This document shows positions 12,381 to 36,647 of a stretch of DNA of 64,000 bases, one piece after another (position 1 is the stretch's first letter; each line of letters starts with the position of its first letter). The DNA is from Hypomesus transpacificus (taxonomy: Eukaryota; Chordata; Actinopteri; Osmeriformes; Osmeridae). The DNA lies in assembly GCF_021917145.1 (NCBI RefSeq), contig NC_061074.1, positions 7,866,485-7,930,484 on the forward strand. Direction: 5' to 3'. The notes under the pieces are model-generated. The model ran no database searches, was not told the origin of the DNA, and was given only the letters and a program-made list of their open reading frames with translations. The translations under genes were made by a program, and so were the position numbers.

Positions 12381-13092
12381 TTTCTCTACCTTCACCACTT
12401 CATCTGCCACTCAGACAAAGTTGGATCCAGTGTTGCTCACTGCCACAGGCCCACACTCACAGATTCATCCACCCTGAAGTTTACAAATATCTAGTATGTA
12501 TTACATGTGTCGAAAATGAACTGAAACATAAGAATATAGGGCTACTATATTTTGGAAGCCTGTTCTCCCAATAGACGCATAAAGCACTCCCAAAAGTGGA
12601 TTGAAATTAGTCTCAAGACAATATAAGTGTTGCCAGATATAATTTAAGAGGTCTTCATTGCTCTCTTAGAATTTTAAAGGTGTTATAAACAGGATCTTTT
12701 ATCTCATTTGAGCTGTTATAGGGCTTTACCTGGCCCTGACTCTCTTCAAGGTCTATTTGAGCATGCAGACCAGCCAAGGATTAAGGAGGGGAGGAAGGGA
12801 GGGGGGTGGAGGGTCATGCAGGGGGTCGGGGGAGTCAGAGGGATGAGGAAGTCCCACAGGTAGGGGGTACTCATACAGTTGGTGGGTCGGGGCAGCCACC
12901 ATGTCTCAATCTACAACCCAGCCCTGCATGACTAGTCCAGGACATGAGCTAATGACCTCCCAAATAGATTTTCTCTGTCCTCCAGATAGCAGCCAATGTA
13001 GCGTGACCCAGTGCAATGACTTAGGCCCTCAGGATGGAAATAATGGAGATGGACTAGTATTCTATGATTGGTGCATGATATCCATGCATGAT
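12381..13092. other. Intergenic region, G-rich patch near 12787-12880
   Basis: No exon recognised. The patch around 12787-12880 is dominated by GGGAGG and GGGGG runs. Confidence 0.35.
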
Positions 13093-13133
13093 ATACATGG
13101 ATATCTCCAGAGATCTTGGAGATATCCATGTAT
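13093..13133. repeat. Perfect 16-bp hairpin with 9-base loop
   Basis: ATACATGGATATCTCC (13093-13108) is followed by a 9-base loop and its exact inverse at 13118-13133. A third, shorter arm (GATATCCATG near 13078) could pair with the left arm instead, so two alternative foldings exist. Confidence 0.9.
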
Positions 13134-13291
13134 TATATTCCCACTCGGAGGGCCCCCATCGTCCCCAGACCCAGTGTTCCTCATACGACGGGTCTCAGTG
13201 AAGTCACAGAGACCCTGTGAGCGATGAGCTGGCCTTAGAGCTATGTTGAAATGCAGGTGAAGCAAGCCTAAAGTGAGGGGTCGGAGGAGGA

Positions 13292-13315
13292 GGGGGGGGG
13301 GGGGGGGGGGGGGGG
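13292..13315 (+). repeat. Poly-G run of 24
   Basis: An uninterrupted G homopolymer. Its length should be treated as approximate because such runs are error-prone in sequencing. Confidence 0.9.
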
Positions 13316-13965
13316 CCGGAGAGGTCAAACTGATGTAGCACTGAGGGACATATTTTCCAGGAGGATGCCTCCCGTGGCCAGGGTTAATGTGGTGTTGGAG
13401 AGACAGAGATGTGCGGATGAATTCATTTAAGGGAAGAGCAGAGGAGCGTGAAGAGACAGGGGGCCATAGTCCAGTCGGGGGGGACGGGGGGAGGGATGAG
13501 CCAGGTGGGTGAGTTTGAGGAAGGGACGGATCTGGGCACTGGTATTGGCACCTTCGCACAACTCGATCACTGTCTCTCTGTCCTGCCTGCACTCTAACCT
13601 CACTGATTGTCACTGCCATGAACCCTTGACCAGATAGTTTTGGTGCCAAAAATAACAAAAAGAAATGCAAGAAGAAAACCCAATAACCATCAGAAAAGTG
13701 ACAGACTTGGGTACTTATTGACCTGCCTCAAATCTGCCTCAGCTATTCCCCCTGCACATCAGAGTCTCCTGATATTCTGCCTTTAACTGTTCTCACAACA
13801 TGTAGATTACACAACTGTAAAACTCATATTTAACCATTAAGACACGTTTTCCATTATTTAGCATTTTGTCACACGTCCTCGTCATCCATTGATATCAGGA
13901 AACAGATCTTCATCTTGAATGACAAAGAAGGCATCAGATGACAAATATGTCGTTGTGTCAGAGCA
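13316..13965. other. Intergenic region, no gene recognised
   Basis: A 202-residue minus-strand reading frame overlaps this stretch, but it is Pro/Leu/Ser-rich, crosses the poly-G run, and has no splice or homology support. Confidence 0.35.
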
Positions 13966-14089
13966 GGGTGTAGTGGATTGGCTGGGCTGAGAGTCCAGCC
14001 TGGTGACAGCAACTCACTGGAAGCTATGGGTGTAGTGGATTGGCTGGGCTGAGAGTCCAGCCTGGTGACAGCAACTCACTGGAAGCTAT
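13966..14089. repeat. 62-bp tandem duplication, two copies
   Basis: Two adjacent copies start GGGTGTAGTGGATTGG (13966 and 14028) and appear identical, so the duplication is recent. Confidence 0.95.
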
Positions 14090-16220
14090 GGCCCGGTACT
14101 GCTTGAGAGGGACTAGACAGACGCCACGGTTGATTGAGTGTGAAGTTTTTCTCTTTACTCATGATCTAATAGATAACTTTGGTTTCACATTAGGTGGCAT
14201 GGGGCCAGAGAAGTAGATTAGTTGGAAACCAACTTAAACAAACATGGTAGAACCAGGCAGCTCTTGAGTTGCATAAAACTTAGAATCATAACCAGTGTTT
14301 TGTGCAAACAAATAGTAATACACTTCAGAGAGAACAAAGTGGCTACCACCCTGCTTTATCTTGTGATCAAGTGGACCGTGTACGTCTTGATCACGATAAC
14401 TTCATTCTAGGATGACAAAGCTACACTGACTGTGTTTACCTGGCCCATGTACCCCACTGTTTATCGGCTGTCTAAAATGACACATTCATCATCTCTGTTT
14501 TCCTCTCCACATGAAGTAATTATTTTGTAACCGTACAGATGCCTTTCAATTGTATTTCTGTGCTTCACTGTCACACAAGTTGGAACATCCGCACAGAGGA
14601 TGTTAAGTGAGTTACGCAATTCTTCTCATTGAATTATAGGGCTTACAATCGAATACTGCCTCAAATCTTGGGCAGGGTGTTTATTTTCTGTGACAGGATG
14701 GATGAGGTACAGTAAACATACCCAACAAAGATCCCATTTAGCCTTGGCTCTATGAGGCCACACGGACATCGATTGGTGTCTGAGGAAAAGGGAAATGTGC
14801 TGATTCCTCACACATTCAGTTATACATTAACACTTAACAAAAAAGAGAAATAAAAAGAGTTCATAGACTGGAAGAGATAACCTGCTACTGTGGCTGTCAG
14901 AGCAAGGAAATAAATTGCTGACTGAAAAAGATTCTTGACACTAAAGGTCATTTTTGCTACTGTCACATATTCAGGGTTATTGCCCTGTTTATTGGCATCC
15001 TTCACAGGTTGTAAGATTCTGATGATGGAACAAGCAAAAACTCCTAAGCGACAGTATATATACTAATATATCGGTGTGTGGGGCCTTTAAAAAAAAGATT
15101 CTTGATTGCCTGTGCCTTTTTTGCTAGGTGTTCTCAGTCTGTGTGTGTGTGTGTGCTTGCCTGCCTGCCTGCCTGCCTGCCAATGTTTGTTCTGCAGGGT
15201 CTTAGTCAGAACATTCCACTTCTTGTGGCGGCTAACGGCAGGTGTACGTGCCTCTGCATTAATGAGGGTGCTGTGAACCGGCTTTAATCGCAGAGGAAGC
15301 CAAGCAGGTAATTACCTCTGAATCTTTAGTTGTGTATAGGAGGAGAAAGGGAAACAGGGTGGTGGGGGGGTGGGGGTGGAGCAGAAGAGGTGGAGGACTG
15401 GGGAGGGATTAAAGTCGCATGATCTCCTGACGCCCGGCCTAACATCAGGCCGATGCTGGTACCAGCTCTGGCCAGGACAGCTGAGGGTCACGGGAAGTCA
15501 CGGAGAAGAGCCCGACACGCTCCACACCGTCCCAGGATGGGGACAGCAGTGAGGGGAGGGCTGTTCAGCGCTCATGCGGAGCAGTGGGGGATTCAAACTC
15601 AGGAAATCCACTTGTGTTTGAATCAGTTCTGGGAGAGTAACCCCCCCCCACACACCCCTGCACCCCCCCCCCACCCCACCGCACCCCAATAGGCCCCCCT
15701 GCCTTCTTAATGGCTTCATGCAAATCCCACGAAGACAGGAAATTGGATTCCACGTGTTGATTGGGTTGAGAGTAATATAAGTTCTCTTTAGCCCTCCATC
15801 ATAGTCAATCTCAGTCACTAGTAAACGTAATGCTGTCTGGGAACATTTCCAAGGCTGTTGGCTGTTTGCTGTGGGCATGTGTCAAACATCAGACTCAACT
15901 ACAAATATATTTTTTAAGAAAGAGGGCTTTTCACTTTTCGTTTCGTCACATGCTTGTGACAAAGTGCAATGTTGAACTTTGGTATTTCTAACCACTGAGT
16001 GGGTGCAAATGGGTTGTCCGTCGTCCAGAATCTCTCTAGTGTGTGTACAGGTTTTACTTAGACAATGCATTACAAATGAACACACCTAAGCTTGGAAATG
16101 TCAAACATGGGCTGTCTAATCAATTTGGGGTTAGTGTGTTTGTGTATATTTTATTCTGAGTGTGTTTGGCTCTTTATTGGTGTGTGTGTTTGGGGTCTGT
16201 GGGGTTCTTTGCCTAAGTAT

Positions 16221-16252
<32 letters not shown>
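14090..16252. other. Intergenic region with short simple repeats
   Basis: No gene recognised. It contains a short (TGCC)n near 15161-15182, a C-rich patch at 15641-15690 and (TG)n at about 16223-16252. Confidence 0.35.
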
Positions 16253-16255
<3 letters not shown>

Positions 16256-16405
16256 AGTCAGGTGGCTGAGCGGGTAGGGAATCATGCCAAATGATGTTGT
16301 GTCCTTGGGCAAGGCACTTCACCCTACTTGCCTCGGGGGCATGTCCCTGTACTTACTGTAAGTCGCTTTGGATAAGAGCGTCTGCTAAATGACTAAATGT
16401 AAATG
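16253..16405 (+). mobile_element. tRNA-derived SINE (internally deleted copy)
   Basis: The element starts GGGAGTCAGGTGGCTGAGCG, like a Ser/Leu-type tRNA with an A box. It jumps directly to CATGCCAAATGATGTTGTG, so the B-box half is missing. It keeps the full tail ending GCGTCTGCTAAATGACTAAA. Five fuller copies occur elsewhere in this window. Confidence 0.85.
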
Positions 16406-16985
16406 TGTGTGTATCTGTGTGTTACTGACTGGGTGTACTATGCACTTACTTTCCACTAGATGGCAGCAATGAGGTCAACAATTGGATCGAGGCACAAGAC
16501 CCTACAGTATACCTACACATGCAGTTACAGTGCATGAACAAAGGAAGCTTTGAGTTATTTTGAAAGGGGTTTCAGAGCCACATGTGTCATGGATCATTGG
16601 TTTGAAACCCACAGATACCATCATGACACCGTGGAGGGCTTGAGCCAGCGACAAACATGTAAAAACAATTCTGGCCGGTACCAGTTCAACATCAGTAATG
16701 TATAACTAGGGAATAAAGGTTGCCATTCTATCATGGGGATGGGGAAATTGTCTATCTTAATGCTTTCCAGTATGTGTGACCTGCATAGTTTCCTTTTCAG
16801 AACACAGTTGAAAAATACATTATTAAATAATTATTTAAATGTATCTGATGTCCTAGCCTGCTTTTGGAATATATCAAGAGGCTAGTTTGTGTTTAGACTT
16901 TGTGGCCTTCAAACTAAGGAAAAAGGAGACAGAGTTTGCAGTTTGGATTCAACTGTGCAGGGATAGATGCAGTGTGGGGGTGTGT

Positions 16986-17016
<31 letters not shown>

Positions 17017-17689
17017 TGGTTGGCACTAGACTCCAGCGAAGGTGTGAGATCTACTTAGTGAATTGTCTCCATGTCTGTTTTAGTCATCCATAGCAAACAG
17101 AGCACAAGAGCCAAGCTGACACATTTATCTAATTTGACCTTTCACTCAGCTCTGGGACTCCTCTAGTTTCACCTGAGAAAAAAAAAAAAGAGGTTTGGTT
17201 GCCCCGGTGGTGGGCCAAACACTCACCTTGAAGTTTTCTTTGTCATGCGTCAGTGTGCATGTGTGTTTTTTAGCCTCATTTATTCTACCTGAGTCACTCC
17301 GTTTGATGCTGGCACTGTTGTGTCAGAGACCCGGTTTTGTTGGCCAGCATAAGATGGTACGAGGCAAAGCCAGAGGCAAAGGTACGGGGCAAAGGTAGAG
17401 GTTTGACAAAAGTGTTACACTGACAAAATAACATATATTTTAAGCAAAACATGACCTGACTGAGCTTATTAGCCAAAGTAACTCCATCAGGATAGAGACT
17501 GTGTGTGAGGAAACCTGCTCAAGATGGCCAGCCATGTTGTGTTTTCACCTGGAGTCATAGAGATACTGTCTCCGGGCCCCTATACTCTGACAAAGTGGTT
17601 GTTGCTTCAATCCCTGAGTCAATATTGACAGCCAGCAGGCCGGCCAGCCAGAGAAACAGCAGCAGTTTGCAGCTGGGGACGATGGAGAG
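16406..17689. other. Intergenic region with TG repeat and G17 run
   Basis: No gene recognised. A (TG)n at about 16979-16999 runs into 17 Gs at 17000-17016. Confidence 0.35.
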
Positions 17690-18385
17690 GGAAGGGAGGC
17701 TGGGGTGGGTGGAGAGGGAGGAAGGAAGGAAGGGAGACTGGGTGGATGGAGAGGGAGGGAAGCTGGGGTGGATGGAGAGGGAGGGAGGCTGGGGTGGGTG
17801 GAGAGGGAGGGAGGCTGGGGTGGATGGAGAGGGAGGGAGGCTGGGGTGGGTGGAGAGGGAGGGAGGCTGGGGTGGGGTGGATGGAGAGCGAGGAAGGAAG
17901 GAAGGTAGGAAGGAAGGGAGACTGGGTGAATGGAGAGGGAGGGAGACTGGGGTGGATGGAGAGGGAGGGAGGCTGGGGTGGATGGAGAGGGAGGGAGGCT
18001 GGGGTGGATGGAGAGGGAGGGAGGCTGGGGTGGGTGGAGAGGGAGGGAGGCTGGGGTGGGGTGGATGGAGAGCGAGGAAGGAAGGAAGGTAGGAAGGAAG
18101 GGAGACTGGGTGAATGGAGAGGGAGGGAGACTGGGGTGGATGGAGAGGGAGGCTGGGGTGGATGGAGAGGGAGGGAGGCTGGGGTGGATGGAGAGGGAGG
18201 GAGGCTGGGGTGGGTGGAGAGGGAGGGAGGCTGGGGTGGGGTGGATGGAGAGGGAGGAAGGAAGGAAGGTAGGAAGGAAGGGAGACTGGGTGGATGGAGA
18301 GGGAGGGAGACTGGGGTGGGTGGAGAGGGAGGGAGGCTGGGGTGGGTGGAGAGGGAGGGAGGCTGGGGTGGATGGAGAGGGAAAG
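17690..18385. repeat. G-rich 26-bp minisatellite with ~182-bp higher-order repeat
   Basis: The basic unit reads GGATGGAGAGGGAGGGAGG followed by CTGGGGT. Groups of units are punctuated by a longer variant carrying GGAAGGAAGGTAGGAAGG that starts near 17881, 18065 and 18245 (spacing 184 and 180). Nearly every unit has four or more G-tracts, so the + strand could form G-quadruplexes. Reading frames of 300+ residues on both strands here are repeat artefacts. Confidence 0.95.
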
Positions 18386-19840
18386 GGAAAGGAGGCTGGA
18401 AACCCTCTGGTCTCTCTCTGGTTTACCCTGCCACACACAGAAAGGTTCCTGACAATCCCAACCCCACCAGAGAAGACAAACTTTTTGGGGCAAATATCAG
18501 CTGTTCCAATGATGTTGGATTGGATGTTATTAAAACGACAGGGTGGAAATCTATACAGGCACAGTCCACGCAAACAGTTGTTTTGAACAAAAGTTTGATG
18601 ATGTTGGGAGACTCCGTGTCTAGTCTGCTTCTGTTCCCTGAAACTCCAGTGAATGCCTCTGCGAGAGCCAGGCTTGTGAAGGCTGGAGGCTTAAGGCTGA
18701 CAGAATGAATCAGTGCTGTGGTGAGCAGCCTGTCTCGGCTGGTGCCGGGAGCAGACTGCGCCTGCAGCTGTGAGGTGGGCGTGGGATGCCAGGGGTCGCA
18801 CTGCCCCGACAAGCAAGCTACCTCACGCTACCTCGGGGGCTAAATCCTTTATGTCCAGTAGATCAGATGCAGGGGAGATGTCTACCTCCTACACGCCTCA
18901 CATTTCAGTCAGACTGAGGGAGGAGGAAAAGACAGAGAGAGTGAGAGAGGGAAAGAGAGAGGAGATGGTCTGGGAAACAGATGACGTTCAGGGAGAAATG
19001 GAGACCAGGAAGTGAGAGCAAAAGGAACTGAGAGAGCGGGAACAGTGTACTCTGCAGCTTAGCTGATGAATGGCCGTGTAACCTCAAAGCTTCTATGATC
19101 TGACAGGATTGAACAAAAGGAAAAGAAGGGAAAAACTTAAATCCCTGACCACACACACCTCTTGCACTCATGAGAGCAAACACAGTGAAAAGACTTTCAA
19201 GTCTTGGATTAGGTTCAAGAAAAACCCACAGAAACGCATGCCCTCGAGGGTGTGTTGACAGAGCCAACACGATCGCTGTCAGACCAGCACTGTGGGCCAC
19301 AGCCTTGCTGCCTGAGCCTCTCTCTCCCTGGCTAGGATCAGACACAGGTCATGTTTAAGAAGAAGGAGGAGCAGATAACAAGATTTGTCATCTTCAGTGT
19401 CTTCCTGAATCCCTGAATTTGCGGGTCGATGAACTGTGTATCTGTGGGTTTGTGTGTGTATGTCTTGTGTGTGTGTGTGTGTGTGTGTGTGGGGGGGGGG
19501 GGGGGTCATCCCTGTGATCCTGGTAATAACATCCCATTACAGGACAGCAGCTTCCACATCCTACATAGAAACCAATCTACATAGAAACCACTGTGAAGCA
19601 ATCACAGTACTTCAATCAATCAGTCAATCAATCAAACCACTGATGGATTTATGACAGATAGCCTTAGCTTTCCGTAATCATGAAATCCTCCAAAGCCAAT
19701 TGATTACAGGAAGGTTGATCTGGGCAGAGGGGGTCATCCAGGCAAAAGTAATACAGCCAGAAAAGACGATCTTAAGCATGACAACAGCCTTGTTTTCCTC
19801 CCAGATAATCAATGTAGAAGTGAGTCTTGATCACAGTGGC
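18386..19840. other. Intergenic region, no gene recognised
   Basis: Contains a purine-rich patch (18905-19020) and a (TG)n plus poly-G tract at about 19466-19505. No supported exon. Confidence 0.35.
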
Positions 19841-19997
19841 ACATCCTGGATTAATAAAAAGGTCCCATCAGCATGTTCACTTGGCAGATTTTTTTGTAGC
19901 GTACAGCGGTAATCAAACTACATCCTGGATTAATAAAAATGTCCTATCAGCATGTTCACTTGGCAGATTTTTTTGTAGCGTACAGCTGTAATCAAAC
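19841..19997. repeat. 79-bp tandem duplication, two copies
   Basis: Copies begin ACATCCTGGATTAATAAAAA at 19841 and 19920 and share GCATGTTCACTTGGCAG and GTAGCGTACAGC. A few substitutions separate them. Confidence 0.92.
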
Positions 19998-22526
19998 TGT
20001 ACTAAAAGCATGTAAACCGATCCTCCACTCCTTTCCCTTTGTTTGTGTAGGTGTGAATAGTTGCTCCCTTTCATTTTCCCTGAGCCACAGTAGATAGCAA
20101 ACACATATAAAACAATATAGATTTAAACAATGCCATTGTTGAAATGATTAGGACTGAGAAAACCTTTGTCAACATCCTTTCCAAAGTTAGAAATATAACT
20201 TTGGTGGCGTATGTACGACAAAAGTAAATGCCCTTTTCCAAATGTGGAATAATGTCGAAATGGTGTTGCTTTAAAAGAAGGACAGGAAGGAACCTTGTCC
20301 CGTGTGTCACAAGGAGCCTCTGACGGTGGTCAGGGAGGGCAGAGTAAGGGTAAGGTCCAGGTTACTCTTCGGAACAGGACATGGTCTCTGGTTCCCCACT
20401 CTCACGCACATGCCATGTAGCTCTTGCCCTTTTCAGTCAGTCAGTTTCCAAACGTTCCGCTCTCTGCCCTGAACTGGAGTGTGTGTGTCTGGAGGAGGGG
20501 GGGGGGGGGGGGGGGGGGGGTGGTAAGGGGAGAGAGGTCACTGATGACCTGAGTGGCAGTCAGAAACAGGTTGGTTCATCACCTATGCTCATTATATCTT
20601 CCATAACCCTTGGAATGATTACATGCCATGAAAAGTAGCCACAGTTAGGCCTGGACTGGATGGACACTGCATCTCAGCCCCCTTAGACTACGGCATGTCT
20701 CTCTCATATAAGCCACACATTGTAATCACACATTACCACACTTTAAGTGATTACGTTGCTGCGTTTTCCCCTCCCCAGTCATTCTTTTTCATTTCACCAC
20801 TGGGGAAATAATAATAAGAAATGAGAAATATAACTGAAATATAAAGAGACACTCATATTGTCTGTGGCTTAGGTAAGGAAGCGTGGTTGACTTTGACCAA
20901 GTGAAAGACAACAGTGTTGTCTAGGCAAACAAGGCTGGACACCTGGACACGGGCATGAGCAAGAGATTTGCATAAACTTTGGTGGTCTTCTTGTTTTGCC
21001 TTGAGTACATTTTAATATTCTACTGAACATCCAACAGATAAGCAACTGTCTAATCAGAAAATAGTTCTAGAATGTGAAGCTCCATTCCTACATTCTCCTC
21101 CTGGCCCGCAGTCCAGCTGTCATAGAGAGTGTCTCTGTCATAATCAGAAGCCTGACGACGGTGGACAGAACTGTGGACGTGTAACAGGAGACACTCTGAA
21201 TGGGGTCCCTTGGCGCCTCATGTCAAACTCTAGGTGCTGCTGTGGCGTTTGAGCTGAGGGGGCCACGGGACTGCAGGCACTTGGGCCTCTAACTGTCCCT
21301 GTCAGGATGCTCACTACTGTCCCTGTTGCTCAACTCTCCCTGTGTCACTAACTCATGTGAGAATACAGTGGTTGTTCCGTGTTCCTTGCTACGCTCCATT
21401 GCTCAGTGCTGCTTTCACAACAGGCCTTGTGGCCTGTGTTCTGGATAAACAGTTTTTGGTGGTTTGTTATTATATTTTGTTAATGGTTGACAGATGTCTA
21501 GATGAGGGCTTGTGAAAATGGAAGGATTAAGAATGGGCCATCTTCTAAACATACATTTCTAGGCTACAATGTTTTTGGGGTTGATTTTCTTATGCCCCAT
21601 TGTCACATCAATGTTATTTAAAATATAAAACCTTGATTCATTCATTTCTCAAATAGGAAAAAGACATGCACATGTTGTTTGATTTACAGGGATTTTTTGA
21701 TTGACAAGTGTCCTGGATGGTGGCCTCAGGTTTAATAATAACAAAATTCACAAAATGGTGCAAACTGACCTGCTATTCTCTAGTCTGCCACCACTAAACT
21801 TTTGAAATGATAGGCCATACACAAAGTCTAATTTATGTTTTCATAGGCTTTACCCAACCCACGTTGTCTAATTATACAGGCTATTACTTTAATACCTAAC
21901 TCTGTATTAACTTGATTTTAAATTATATTTAATTTATCTCATGTGAGATAAAATACAAAATCCAGTTTCCTTAGGCGTTGGTCTATACATTTGGCCCGAC
22001 AAACTATCATTGCTATCAGCCGAACTTGTCATTTGAAGGGACAGTCTGTGGACAGTGTGTGATTTAGCTGTGACCCAATTTCTTAGCTCAGCGTTGGGTT
22101 ATCAACTCCACACGCCCAGTACAAGATCGATGTCATTTTACACCAGTTCGAAGTGCAGGTAAAAAGGTGTGCATCTTAGACAAGCTGTACAAGACCGCGG
22201 CACTGAGAACAATGGTAGAGATAATCTATTGCATTAGGCTACATTAGTAATTCTTGTAAGATCACGAAAGCCAACTCCTCAAGTAAAACCACGACGACAT
22301 AAGTGTCTCATCAACGACGTCTTATAAAGTTCAAATATAAGATACTGCCGTAGCCATGGAGTCAATATTGAGGGGGAAAAAATATGCTGGGGAGTGGGGG
22401 TCCCCCCCTGACAACGTTTTACGTTTAGTTATAAATATGATTACATTTATTATGATAATTTCGGACAGCGTGCGTGGTTGCCTGTCGTAGCGTAGCACAT
22501 TTATATGTTATGTATATTTTTATATC
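19998..22526. other. Intergenic region, G24 run, no gene recognised
   Basis: A G homopolymer lies at 20497-20520. The rest shows no exon, RNA gene or repeat family I can support. Distal regulatory elements of hnf1b may lie here, but none is identifiable by eye. Confidence 0.35.
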
Positions 22527-22606
22527 AATATATTGGGGGGACATTTTGACCAGATATGAATATTGTGATGTAAAAATATTGTGACGTTTCCCCCCCCCAA
22601 TATATT
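22527..22606. repeat. Inverted repeat with 14-bp perfect arms
   Basis: AATATATTGGGGGG (22527-22540) is mirrored by its exact inverse at 22593-22606, with about 52 bases between. The interior contains two imperfect copies of ATATTGTGA. It may be a small fold-back element. Confidence 0.8.
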
Positions 22607-23640
22607 ATGATTACGGTCCTGCTGGTGAGTATGGTAGACCTGAAGCCATGAACGACCATAGGCCATTCACAGATGCGTATTCGCTAACTATCCCGCGGCG
22701 TCCATAGGCCTAATGATCAACTACATTGATACTACACTGAAAGTTAGACTTAAAGTAGCCTACTCAATAAATATTGGCAGGCACAACGTTATGCCTCAGT
22801 AAATACTAATTAAACATGCATGCAACATTTATTTAACCCCAATTTCCATGGGAAATATAAGTAGGCTAGTTCCTTATGATAAGGAGCTACGTGCAATACT
22901 TTTATGTTTACTCACTTTGTTTTTGCTCTCCAGGAGGTCATCGAACCTGCCCCATAATATTGGTTCAGAAATGCAGCAGCGACGGCACCTGCTGCTTGCA
23001 GCAAGTTTTCGTGCGTTAAGGCGCAACTATACCACAGTCAAAGAAAATTCAGGTTTGGACGGTAGGCTATGTATTAAGTATTTGTTTTAAATTTTACTGT
23101 GTTGAAAAAATTAAAAAAATTAAAACATGAATTTAATTTTTTATTCTATTTTTTCTCTGTTGTAGTCTATAAGATTGGCAAGTAAACCCCAATTCAAAAC
23201 GGAAAATTAATGAAGAGGTTGTCAATCAACAAGGCCTTATATATTTGATATACATTGAGCATATATGCCTCTACGATAAATGTGAATTACAATTATTGTT
23301 GTGAAAATCTTAGGATAAAAGAACAACGACAACCCAATGAAACAAAACTTAACAGTAGATGCCCACTAATAATAGCCTAATTATCAATCTGTAACAGAAC
23401 AGTCTCTCCCCTTTCACCAAACTCTTTAGCATATAGTCTACGACAGGGTCCAAAGTTCATAAAAGTTTTGCTGATAACAGAACCCAATAAAAGCAACTGC
23501 GCTGCAGTGTAAACACATGTCTACCTGCCTCGCTGTCAGAGCGGCCTTCTTCTAAGAATTTGCATAAAGGCCCCATCAGCCAGCCCACTAATTACCATGT
23601 TTTATATTCCCTGCCCTCCAAAAGCATCATGGCAAATGAT
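22607..23640. other. hnf1b: Upstream flank of hnf1b
   Basis: AT-rich sequence without an identifiable exon. It probably includes upstream control DNA of hnf1b, but no defined site can be named. Confidence 0.3.
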
Positions 23641-23824
23641 ATCACTCTCCTCTACAGGGAAGTGAACCAGCCTCTCCGAGCAGGTGTCAGCAGTGGATAA
23701 TTCACATCAACACTGGACAGGAGAGGAAGAGAGATTTGTTTCTCCTCTCTTTCTTCTCCACCAACTTCCCTTCCCTTTAGTTAGATTATTAGTTCTTTTT
23801 TTTGTTTTTTTGATGTTCTCGAAA
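23640..23824 (+). promoter_or_regulatory. hnf1b: hnf1b proximal promoter / 5'UTR region
   Basis: This stretch lies directly before the hnf1b start codon. It contains pyrimidine-rich leader-like sequence (23735-23820). The frame is open upstream of the start from 23684, but the family N terminus begins at the Met at 23825. Confidence 0.4.

Positions 23825-36647
<12,823 letters not shown>

Noticed and set aside
13062..13670. 202-residue minus-strand frame
   Set aside because: Crosses a poly-G run of uncertain length, is Pro/Leu/Ser-rich and has no recognisable domain.
17545..18708. Reading frames of 312-342 residues (minus strand) and 320 residues (plus strand)
   Set aside because: They run through the 26-bp minisatellite and consist only of its translated repeat. 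Several frames are open at once, and no splice or homology support exists.
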